Below are positions 33,258 to 40,988 of a stretch of 64,000 nucleotides of DNA, one piece after another (position 1 is the first letter of the stretch; every line of letters begins with the position of its first letter). Both the position numbers and the translations under genes were made by a program. This stretch comes from an uncultured Muribaculaceae bacterium (GTDB lineage Bacteria > Bacteroidota > Bacteroidia > Bacteroidales > Muribaculaceae), in contig CAJTWH010000002.1 of NCBI GenBank assembly GCA_910579995.1, positions 62,001 to 126,000 on the forward strand, given 5' to 3'. The notes beneath the pieces are model-generated. The model worked only from the letters and a program-made list of their open reading frames with translations. It was not told where the DNA came from and did no database searches.

Positions 33258-34727
33258 ATGAATAAAGAATTATATAGCCCGCTCATCTTCGACCTGTCGC
33301 GCAAAGGCAGTGCCGGAGTGGCAATGCCGGATTACAATTATGGCGACAAGAAATTTGAGTTGCCCACAAGTCTGCGCAGAGAGTCTGCCCTTGAGTTGCC
33401 GGAGGTTGACGAGCCGACAGTAATACGTCATTATACCAATTCGTCGAACAATAATTTCGGTGTAGACACCGGCTTCTATCCATTGGGTTCGTGCACGATG
33501 AAGTATAACCCGAAGGTAAATGAAGCAATGGTGACTGCGGCCCGTATAGCGGATTTACATCCGGCTCAGCCTGACAGCAGTGTTCAGGGTGCGTTGAGAG
33601 TCTACCGTATGCTGGAAAAAGCTTTGTGCGAGATCGGAGGCATGGCGGAGTTCACTCTCAATCCCTTTGCCGGAGCCCATGGCGAATATACCGGTCTGAT
33701 GGTTATCAGAGCATATCATCTGAGCAGAGCCGACGAGGCTCGCCGCAAGGTGCTTGTGCCTGATTCTGCCCATGGCACCAATCCTGCTTCTGCAGCGATG
33801 GCAGGCTTCGATATTGTGGAGGTTAAGAGTCTACCCGACGGTACTGTCGATGTGGAAGATCTGCGCTCTAAGCTCGACAGCATGGTTGCAGCATTGATGA
33901 TGACAAACCCCAACACCGTAGGCATGTTCGAGAAAAACATACCGGAGATCGCCGAGGCTGTGCATGGAGCAGGAGCATTGCTCTATTATGATGGAGCGAA
34001 TCTGAATCCTCTGCTTGGTGTGGCACGACCGGGCGATATGGGCTTTGACGTAATGCACATCAATCTGCACAAGACATTCTCTACTCCTCATGGCGGCGGC
34101 GGCCCGGGTGCGGGTCCAGTAGGCGTGCGTGCCGGTCTTGAGAAATTCTTGCCCAATCCGAGGGTTGTTGAGACTGCCGACGGCTCGTTGAAAGTAGAAT
34201 GTAGTGACGACGCTTTCGGCCGTGTGAGCGCTTGGTTGGGTAATTTCGCAGTGCTTGTGAAGGCGCTGGCGTATATCCTCACCATGGGTGCTGACAATCT
34301 TGCGAAAGTTGGCCCGCTGGCGACGCTCAATGCCAACTATATCCTCAATTCGCTCAACGATCTCTATCTGCAGCCGATACCCGGACCATGCATGCACGAG
34401 TTTGTATTCGACGGTCTGAGAGACAAAAGCACCGGCGTGACTACTCTCAATGTGGCCAAGGCATTGCTTGACTACGGCTTCCATGCACCGACAATCTATT
34501 TCCCGCTACTCTTCCACGAGTCGCTTATGATAGAGCCGACAGAGACAGAGAACCGCCGCACACTCGACGCCTTTATCGAAGTTATGCGCAAGATTGCTGT
34601 GGCGGCTACGGAGAATCCCGATCAAGTGAAGAACGCACCTTATTCGACTCCGATATCTCACCCGGATGAGGATGAGGCTGCGCTGACCCCTATACTCACT
34701 TACCGAGACTTGAACAATGGGCAATGA
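33258..34727 (+). CDS. gcvPB: Glycine dehydrogenase (decarboxylating) subunit 2
   Basis: This subunit carries the PLP lysine (Lys272 in HINLHKTFSTPHGGGGPG) and completes the split P-protein. The start at 33258 (MNKELYSPLIFDLSRKG) is chosen because it matches the family and follows gcvPA by 2 bp; an upstream in-frame ATG at 33204 lies inside gcvPA. The protein has 489 residues. FYPLGSCTMKYNP and LVPDSAHGTNPASAAMAGF are further signature segments. The end overlaps lpdA by 11 bp. Confidence 0.96.
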   Translation: MNKELYSPLIFDLSRKGSAGVAMPDYNYGDKKFELPTSLRRESALELPEVDEPTVIRHYTNSSNNNFGVDTGFYPLGSCTMKYNPKVNEAMVTAARIADLHPAQPDSSVQGALRVYRMLEKALCEIGGMAEFTLNPFAGAHGEYTGLMVIRAYHLSRADEARRKVLVPDSAHGTNPASAAMAGFDIVEVKSLPDGTVDVEDLRSKLDSMVAALMMTNPNTVGMFEKNIPEIAEAVHGAGALLYYDGANLNPLLGVARPGDMGFDVMHINLHKTFSTPHGGGGPGAGPVGVRAGLEKFLPNPRVVETADGSLKVECSDDAFGRVSAWLGNFAVLVKALAYILTMGADNLAKVGPLATLNANYILNSLNDLYLQPIPGPCMHEFVFDGLRDKSTGVTTLNVAKALLDYGFHAPTIYFPLLFHESLMIEPTETENRRTLDAFIEVMRKIAVAATENPDQVKNAPYSTPISHPDEDEAALTPILTYRDLNNGQ

Positions 34728-36000
34728 GTATGATATAATAATCATTGGTGCCGGTCCCGGCGGCTATGAGACTGCCGCCGGGGCTGCCGCCCGTGGTATG
34801 AAGACTTTGCTTGTAGAGCGCGACTCTCTCGGCGGAACGTGCCTTAACCGAGGGTGTATACCTACCAAATGTCTGTGTGCGGGCGCTGAAAAGTTGTTTG
34901 AAATCAAGCACGCTGCAGAGTTTGGTATAAGCGCAACCGTAGCCGGCTGCGACTATGCAGCGGCAGTCAACCGTGCCGAGACTGTCATCGACGAGTTGCG
35001 TCAAGGCGTTGAGGGTTTGCTTGCAAATGTAGATGTCGTGCATGGCGAGGCTACGCTTATCGAAGGACCGGCTGTAAAAGTTGACGATACTGTCTTTACC
35101 GCTTCGAAGATTGTGATAGCCACCGGTTCGCGACCGGCACCGCTACGCTGCGCGGGAGCGGAATTTGCTATCGACAGCGACGCGTTTCTTAAACTAAAGG
35201 AACTGCCGCAGCGCATAGCGATAGTCGGCGGGGGCGTGATTGGCCTCGAGTTCGCCTCTATTGCGATGGCATACGGCTCCGAAGTCACGGTGCTTGAATA
35301 TTGTGCCGAGATTCTGCCTAATTTCGACGCCGACACGGCAAAGCGTCTGCGTTCCTTGCTCGGACGCCGCGGTATTGATATCGTGACTTCGGCAGAAGTG
35401 GTTGAGGTCAAAGAAGACTTGACTGTAGTATACCGCCGCAAGGGCAAGGAGAAAACTGTGGAGGCCGATATGGTAGTGAGTGCTGTCGGACGGCGTCCGT
35501 GTGTGCCTGCCGGATGTAATGAAGTCGGCATTGATCTTGACCGCCGTGGATTTATCGTTACCGACGACGCCATGCAGACTACTGCTGAGGGCGTATATGC
35601 CATAGGCGATGTCAATGGGCGCTGCCTTCTCGCGCATGCAGCCTCAGCCCAAGGCAAGGTAATTCTTGGAGCTAAGCCGAGGCTTGATGTTATGCCCGCC
35701 GTTGTGTTTACGATTCCCGAATGTGCGTCGGTAGGCACACCGAATGACGACTGCAAGTCGGTCAAGATTCCCTACGGAGCTTGTGGCAAAGCACTTGCGT
35801 CGGGGCAGACCGACGGTTTCCTGAAACTCGACTATATGCCCGACAGCGGTAAAGTCATGGCCTGCCATGCTGTAGGCGCCCATGCCTCTGACCTTATTGC
35901 AATAGCTTCAACTGCCATTTGTGCAGGTATGACCTTAGATGATCTGCGCGAACACATCATCTTTGCACATCCGACATTGTCGGAACTGTTTTCTCTTTAA
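34717..36000 (+). CDS. lpdA: Dihydrolipoyl dehydrogenase (glycine cleavage L protein)
   Basis: This FAD enzyme reoxidises the dihydrolipoyl arm of GcvH with NAD+. The 427 residues include the FAD motif IIIIGAGPGGYETAAGAAARG (quoted only to 20: IIIIGAGPGGYETAAGAAAR), the redox pair Cys42/Cys47 in GGTCLNRGCIPTK, an NAD-binding GGGVIGLEFASI (~165-176) and the C-terminal HAHPTLSE-type ending (FAHPTLSELF) that supplies the active-site His. At 427 residues it is ~35 shorter than most Lpd proteins, mostly through loop trimming in the interface domain. It overlaps gcvPB by 11 bp and is 4 bp ahead of a GH97 gene. Confidence 0.95.
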   Translation: MGNEYDIIIIGAGPGGYETAAGAAARGMKTLLVERDSLGGTCLNRGCIPTKCLCAGAEKLFEIKHAAEFGISATVAGCDYAAAVNRAETVIDELRQGVEGLLANVDVVHGEATLIEGPAVKVDDTVFTASKIVIATGSRPAPLRCAGAEFAIDSDAFLKLKELPQRIAIVGGGVIGLEFASIAMAYGSEVTVLEYCAEILPNFDADTAKRLRSLLGRRGIDIVTSAEVVEVKEDLTVVYRRKGKEKTVEADMVVSAVGRRPCVPAGCNEVGIDLDRRGFIVTDDAMQTTAEGVYAIGDVNGRCLLAHAASAQGKVILGAKPRLDVMPAVVFTIPECASVGTPNDDCKSVKIPYGACGKALASGQTDGFLKLDYMPDSGKVMACHAVGAHASDLIAIASTAICAGMTLDDLREHIIFAHPTLSELFSL

Positions 36001-36004
36001 GTTA

Positions 36005-37948
36005 ATGAATAGAATAAGTATCTCATTAGCCGCGCTTGCCTTGCTTTCATCAGGGCAGGTGTCGGCCTTGGATATTGCCGGGCCTGATGGACGCTTGGTT
36101 GTAAATGTAGAGGTGCGCGACGGTCTGCCTGTGTACTCTTTGACTTACGACGGCGCAACGCTCCTGTCGGAATCTCCCCTTGGTCTGACTACTGATGGCG
36201 GTGATTTTACATCGGGCATGAAATTGACGGCAGACTCTACCGATATATTCCATGCCCGTTTCAGACAGGACCGTATCAAGCATAGCCAAGTAGACTTCAC
36301 AGCTACGCGCAGCCGGCAAAGTTTTGTCAATTCCGACGGTCAACGACTCGATATGGAATGGCTCGTTGGCGACAACGATGTAGCATTCCGCTATCTTCTC
36401 CCCGCACAGGGAGGCAAGGCAAGCGCCGTAATCAAAGCCGAGGCCACGGGGTACGACTTTCCCTCACAGACCACCACATTCATCACACCTCAGAGCGACC
36501 CGATGATTGGCTGGAAGCGCACCAAGCCGAGCTATGAAGAGCCATATACCCTCGACGCCCCCATGACGCAGCCGTCGCTATATGGAAAGGGCTACACTTT
36601 TCCCGCACTATTCCGCGTCGGCGATGACGGTTGGGTGCTCGTGAGCGAGACCGGTGTTGACGGTGGCTACTGCGGTTCACGTCTTGGCGAGTATGACGGC
36701 AGCGGCTATAAAATAGAATATCCCATGGATGGCGAGAACAACGGCTTGGGCTCTTCAACTCCCGGCATAGCCTTGCCCGGAGCCACACCATGGCGCACGG
36801 TCACTGTCGGACGCACCCTTGCCCCGATTGTAGAGACTGTAATTCCGTGGGCTCCGCTCGAACCGCTCTACAGCGCCGATGTCAAGACAAGCGGGCGCGG
36901 CACATGGAGCTGGATTATATGGCAAGACGGCAGTATCAATGCCGCCGACCAGCGCGCCTTTATCGACCTCGCCGCCGACCTTGGCTATGACCACGCTCTC
37001 ATCGACAACTGGTGGGACAGCCGCATAGGGCGTGAAGGCATTGAAGAGCTTGCTGAATATGCTCAAAGCCGCGGCACAAATATCGCCCTTTGGTATTCGT
37101 CGAGCGGATGGTGGAATGATATCGCCCAGTCGCCTGTCAACCTTATGTCGCGCCCCATTGCACGCAAGCGCGAGATGGCGTGGCTCAAGAGCATAGGCGT
37201 AAAAACCATCAAGGTAGACTTCTTCGGCGGCGACAAGCAGGAGACTCTCCGCCTCTATGAAGATATACTCAGCGACGCCGCCGACTATGGGCTGTCGGTA
37301 ATTTTCCATGGTTGCACACTGCCGCGAGGTTGGGAACGACTCTATCCCAACTATGTGGGCAGCGAGGCCGTCCTTGCCTCCGAAAACCTCGTGTTCTCGC
37401 AAGACTTCTGCGACGGCGAGGCCACAGCCGCCACTTTACATCCCTTTATCCGCAATACGGTGGGGTCGATGGAATATGGCGGCACGGTACTCAACCGCCG
37501 TCTCGGCCGCAACGACAACCCGCGGGCGACAGAACGCCGCACTTCCGACGTGTTCCAGCTCGCCACGGCCGTGCTATTCCAGAATCCCGTGCAGAATTTC
37601 GCCCTCACACCCGAGGCTTGCGGATATGCTGCTGCTGAGGCCTTAGAATTTATGAAATCCGTTCCGACACAGTGGGATGAGACACGCTACATTGACGGCT
37701 ACCCGGGCCGCTATGCCGTCATTGCCCGCCGCAATGGAGACCGCTGGTATATCGCCGGTGTCAATGCCACAGGAGAGCCCCTTAAGCTCACTGTTGCGCT
37801 ACCCATGCTTAAGGCCGGTGCACAAGCACGAATCTACACCGACGCTGTAGGCAAGCCGCTCTCGCGCCGCTCTACCACCATCTCCGACCCCTCAAAAGTA
37901 AAGCTCACCATAGAGCCCAATGCAGGGGTAGTAATCGAGACGTGGTGA
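36005..37948 (+). CDS. Secreted glycoside hydrolase family 97
   Basis: This 647-residue exported enzyme should act on alpha-glucosidic or alpha-galactosidic bonds. The start at 36005 gives a clean signal peptide (MNRISISLAALALLSSGQVSA); an earlier in-frame ATG at 35939 lies inside lpdA. The N-terminal beta-sandwich (~25-290) begins IAGPDGRLVVNVEVRDG, followed by a TIM barrel (~295-550) with YDHALIDNWWDSR and GVKTIKVDFFGGDKQE. A C-terminal beta domain closes it. The aspartate in KVDFF resembles the nucleophile position of retaining GH97 alpha-galactosidases rather than SusB-type inverting alpha-glucosidases. It follows lpdA by 4 bp without its own recognisable promoter, so it may be read from the gcv operon. 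Family sure; specificity inferred. Confidence 0.9.
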   Translation: MNRISISLAALALLSSGQVSALDIAGPDGRLVVNVEVRDGLPVYSLTYDGATLLSESPLGLTTDGGDFTSGMKLTADSTDIFHARFRQDRIKHSQVDFTATRSRQSFVNSDGQRLDMEWLVGDNDVAFRYLLPAQGGKASAVIKAEATGYDFPSQTTTFITPQSDPMIGWKRTKPSYEEPYTLDAPMTQPSLYGKGYTFPALFRVGDDGWVLVSETGVDGGYCGSRLGEYDGSGYKIEYPMDGENNGLGSSTPGIALPGATPWRTVTVGRTLAPIVETVIPWAPLEPLYSADVKTSGRGTWSWIIWQDGSINAADQRAFIDLAADLGYDHALIDNWWDSRIGREGIEELAEYAQSRGTNIALWYSSSGWWNDIAQSPVNLMSRPIARKREMAWLKSIGVKTIKVDFFGGDKQETLRLYEDILSDAADYGLSVIFHGCTLPRGWERLYPNYVGSEAVLASENLVFSQDFCDGEATAATLHPFIRNTVGSMEYGGTVLNRRLGRNDNPRATERRTSDVFQLATAVLFQNPVQNFALTPEACGYAAAEALEFMKSVPTQWDETRYIDGYPGRYAVIARRNGDRWYIAGVNATGEPLKLTVALPMLKAGAQARIYTDAVGKPLSRRSTTISDPSKVKLTIEPNAGVVIETW

Positions 37949-37980
37949 TTCTTAACCCCACACTTTTGCGCAGCCGTCTT

Positions 37981-38694
37981 TCACGACTTCATGTCGGAAA
38001 GGCGGCTTATCACATCTGCGGCATACTGTCGGCCGACAGGAATCTCCTTCCCGTCGGAGAGTGTAAGACGTCGGCGCGTGTATGACACCACTTTTGCAAG
38101 TGCTACTGCGTAGGAGCGGTGAACCCTTGCAAAGCCCTCCGACGGCAGCATGGCGAGAAGATTCTTTATGATTACGCGCGACAGCACGTAACGCCCCGAC
38201 ACGAGGAAAATCTTTGAATATCCCTCCATGGCTTCGATATATAATATATCTGCAAAGGGTATTGTGACTTTGCTATACTCCTGCATTACAGTGAGCGAAG
38301 CAGGAGCAGAGCGCGCGGCCTCGGCCTGAAGATAGCTATGACGGCGACGGGCCTTGGCTATGGCTGCGGAGAAGCGGTCGAAAGCGAAAGGCTTCAGGAG
38401 ATAGTCTACGGCGTCGAGTTCAAAACCTTTGAGCACATAGCCCGGGTAAGCCGTGGTGAAGATAAAGCAAGAGTCTTCGGGCAGGCGGGCGGCGATATCG
38501 AGGCCGCTGAGCGCGTCCATCTCGATATCAAGAAAAACGATGGCAGGGTGCGTGGAGGAGATTGCGGCCAAACCCTCGGCCGGGTCTGAGTAGACACTGA
38601 GCGAGAGGCCGCCGAGGCGGGTGCAGAATCGGCTGATGATATCGAGTGCAAGGGGCTCGTCGTCAATGGCGATGCAGGTGAGTGGGGATTCCAT
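37981..38694 (-). CDS. LytTR-family response regulator (pair 1)
   Basis: This 237-residue two-component regulator has a receiver domain (~1-120) with Asp10/Asp11, the phosphorylation site Asp56 (VFLDIEM), Thr and Lys103-region (LLKPFAFDRF). A LytTR DNA-binding domain follows (~135-232), containing YIEAMEGYSKIFLVSGRYVLSRVIIKNL-type strands and GFARVHRSYAVALAKV. LytTR regulators bind direct repeats upstream of a few genes. The sensor gene is 10 bp upstream. The GH97 gene converges on it from the other side. No target is apparent. Confidence 0.95.
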   Translation of the reverse strand: MESPLTCIAIDDEPLALDIISRFCTRLGGLSLSVYSDPAEGLAAISSTHPAIVFLDIEMDALSGLDIAARLPEDSCFIFTTAYPGYVLKGFELDAVDYLLKPFAFDRFSAAIAKARRRHSYLQAEAARSAPASLTVMQEYSKVTIPFADILYIEAMEGYSKIFLVSGRYVLSRVIIKNLLAMLPSEGFARVHRSYAVALAKVVSYTRRRLTLSDGKEIPVGRQYAADVISRLSDMKS

Positions 38695-38704
38695 ATCGCA
38701 ATAA

Positions 38705-39733
38705 TCAATTAAGATCTATGGTAAGACAAAGAGAAAATACGCCGTCGGGCTCGGAAGTCTTCAAGCTATATTTGCCGGGGAAAAGGCCGTCGAGGCGTGC
38801 GCGGCAGTTTGCCAGCCCGACGGGGACATCGGAGCGGAAAGCGTCGGCATGGCGCATGATGGCATTGTGGGTGCGGAAATCGAGCATGCCTTCGTGCAGC
38901 GACAGCGATATAGCCACCGTGCAGTCGTGCGAGGCCGAGCTTCCATATTTAAAAGCATTTTCCACGAAAGTAAGGAAAATCATGGGAGGTATGAGGCGGT
39001 TGCGGTCGTCGATATCGGCTGACCACTCAACTGTTGTGTGGCCGTTGAGTCTCAGTCGCTGCAGGGCTATATAATTCGATATATAGTCGGCCTCTTCTCC
39101 GATGGCCACGAGTTCATTCCCGACCGATGTATAAGTATACCGGAGCAGGTCGGTAAACATGATGAATGCCTCTTCGGCGCGCTCCGACGTTCCTACGACG
39201 AGGCTGTAGAGCGAGTTGAGCGTATTGAAAAGGAAATGCGGGCTTATCTGCGCCTTGAACATTGCCAGCTCTGCCTTGTCGCGTTGCAGCTCGATATCTT
39301 TGCGCAGGAGCGACTGTCGGTAAAGCTCGGCTACAAAAGATATGGTCAAGGCAAAACACAGAACGGCAAAAAACATCAGCCACACGCTCAAGGCCACGCC
39401 ATAATCGCGCACACTTGTCTGATAATCGCTCATAGAGTCTATGACGAAGTCAACTCTCGGCAGGGGATAGAATGTGAGCGCCCAGTTTCCAACGAGCATT
39501 GCCGCCGTTATTAGGGCAATGCGGCGATAGCGGCCGTCGATAAACAGTTTGGGAAAATTCTCTCTCCTGACAGCGAAGTAGCAAGTGAGTAACCATACAA
39601 TATCGAGCACGAAGAAAACCGGCCACTCCGCCGCCCATGAGTGGGCCGGCCCGAGCAATATAAGCACGGGCATGAATATGAGGCAAAACGACAGGTCAAG
39701 CACCCGCCACGAAACAGACATCAATGATTTCAT
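38705..39733 (-). CDS. LytS-like sensor histidine kinase (pair 1)
   Basis: This 342-residue inner-membrane kinase has four predicted membrane helices in residues ~10-150. It is followed by the His_kinase domain of the LytS/YehU class, with the phosphoacceptor motif KAQISPHFLFNTLNSLYSL and the ATP-binding segments PPMIFLTFVENAFKYG (N-box) and VGLANCRARLDGLFPGKYS (G-box). There is no periplasmic sensing domain of any size, so the signal is probably sensed in or at the membrane. It overlaps no gene and lies 10 bp before its response regulator. Confidence 0.94.
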   Translation of the reverse strand: MKSLMSVSWRVLDLSFCLIFMPVLILLGPAHSWAAEWPVFFVLDIVWLLTCYFAVRRENFPKLFIDGRYRRIALITAAMLVGNWALTFYPLPRVDFVIDSMSDYQTSVRDYGVALSVWLMFFAVLCFALTISFVAELYRQSLLRKDIELQRDKAELAMFKAQISPHFLFNTLNSLYSLVVGTSERAEEAFIMFTDLLRYTYTSVGNELVAIGEEADYISNYIALQRLRLNGHTTVEWSADIDDRNRLIPPMIFLTFVENAFKYGSSASHDCTVAISLSLHEGMLDFRTHNAIMRHADAFRSDVPVGLANCRARLDGLFPGKYSLKTSEPDGVFSLCLTIDLN

Positions 39734-39782
39734 GCGGCAAAAATAGCGAAATAAATCAAGGCGTGCAAGATGGCGGGGAGGG

Positions 39783-39956
39783 GTTGGTGGTGTGTGGGTT
39801 GTGGTGAGTGGTTGGTGGTGTGTGGGCAGCGAGTTAGTTTCTGCAAACCTCTAAAGCTAATTGGTGAGTGGTTGGTGGGCTGTGGGCAGCGAGTTAGTTT
39901 CTGCAAACCTCTAAAGCTAATCCGCTGCCCACAACCCACACACCACCAACCACTCC
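39783..39956. repeat. G/T-rich 60-bp tandem repeat with inverted end
   Basis: Two nearly identical 60-bp units lie at 39803-39862 and 39863-39921; a shorter related stretch precedes them (39783-39802). The tail 39922-39956 is the reverse complement of the unit start (GGTTGGTGGTGTGTGGG and GTGGGCAGCG), so the whole block can fold into a large cruciform or hairpin. It lies between divergent genes and ends about 20 bp before the promoter of the 40023 gene. Confidence 0.85.
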
Positions 39957-39973
39957 ACGCCAACCAAATTAAT

Positions 39974-40004
39974 TTTGCAAAGCTGCGGCTAATTTGTAAC
40001 TTTG
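39974..40004 (+). promoter_or_regulatory. Promoter of the 40-kb lipoprotein gene
   Basis: TTTG (39974-39977), 19-base spacer, TAACTTTG (39997-40004), 18 bp before the ATG at 40023. Confidence 0.65.
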
Positions 40005-40022
40005 CAGCACAAAAGAATTATC

Positions 40023-40870
40023 ATGAAGATTACACAAGTCATTATCTGCACCCTCAGCCTCATAACCGGATCATGCAGCCGCGCACCGCAGCCACAGCCG
40101 ACACTGATGGAGACAAGCCGACAAGAACTCGCCGCCGCCGTAGAAGAGCGCGACAGCCTCATGCGCCTCGTCACTCTGATCGCCGACGACATGGAGCGCA
40201 TACGCCGTATGGAAAATATCCTCGCCGTAGACGACGGTGGCAGTGCCGAAGCTCACCGAAGCAGCATACTCACTCAGATTGCCGCAATTAAAAAGACTAT
40301 GGACCAACGACGTCATCAGCTTGCGGATATGGAGGAGCGACTGCGGCAATCGTCGGTAGACAACGATGATCTCTCAGCCGCCATCATCGCCCTGCGCCGT
40401 CAGCTCGACAACCAAAGCCGCGATATCGAACGTCTTCGCGCCACTCTTGCCGAGACACGTATTCATGCAGGAAATCTTGCCGCGACCGTAGATTCTCTTT
40501 CCGATACGCTCGCCGTAACCACCGGCAATATGCTCGCAGCTGAAGAGCATGCCGCACGCCTCGACAAAGGCTAAATGCCTGCCACTATGCTATCGGCACC
40601 CGCTCGGAGCTAAGTTCTCACGGTATACTGCAAGGTGGTTTTCTGCGACGCACACGCCTGCTCGAGGCTGACTACGACTCCACATATTTCACCACCGCCG
40701 ACCGGCGCATTCTCACCTCGATAGCCATCGACGCGCGCAAGGCGAAACTGCTCACCAACCATCCGGCCGGCTCTTGGCACATAAACGACAGCAATGGCCT
40801 TACCTTGGTAATCGACGACATTGACCGCTTCTGGTCGAAAGGCAAAATGCTGGTGATTCAGACCGATTGA
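40023..40870 (+). pseudogene. Coiled-coil lipoprotein split by a frameshift
   Basis: The first frame (40023-40574, 183 residues) starts with a lipoprotein signal (Cys18 in SLITGSC) and then a long coiled coil (EERDSLMRLVTLIADDMERI...LRQSSVDNDDLSAAIIALRRQLDNQ in part), and stops at 40572. The reading continues in the -1 frame from about 40571 to 40870 without stops: LNACHYAIGTRSELSSHGIL, ...KAKLLTNHPAGSWHINDSNG, ...FWSKGKMLVIQTD. Bacteroidales relatives have these two parts in one protein of about 280 residues, so a single missing base near 40570 is the simplest reading. This could be a real pseudogene or an assembly error. The start at 40023 is preferred over an upstream ATG at 40002. Confidence 0.75.
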
Positions 40871-40924
40871 GCCTCGCGGTGTTTGCCGCTTATTGACACT
40901 CTCGTGCTGTCGGTTGACAGATTC

Positions 40925-40955
40925 TTGAACTCTTCAGATACACTCGCTAACTTTG
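40925..40955 (+). promoter_or_regulatory. Probable promoter of the SusC/SusD pair
   Basis: TAACTTTG at 40948-40955, 33 bp before the ATG at 40989, with an imperfect TTG at 40925-40927 twenty bases upstream. Confidence 0.5.
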
Positions 40956-40988
40956 CCGCCGGTTAATAAATCAATTTCACCGGCAGGT

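Noticed and set aside
39803..39921. CRISPR-like array
   Set aside because: Only two long tandem units without spacers, and no cas genes in the window.
39730..39963. 77-residue minus-strand ORF made of repeated residues
   Set aside because: Its repetition (SFRGLQKLTRCP twice) merely translates the 60-bp DNA repeat.
40560..40580. Programmed -1 frameshift at the lipoprotein junction
   Set aside because: AAAGGCTAA does not fit the X-XXY-YYZ slippery pattern, so a missing base is simpler.
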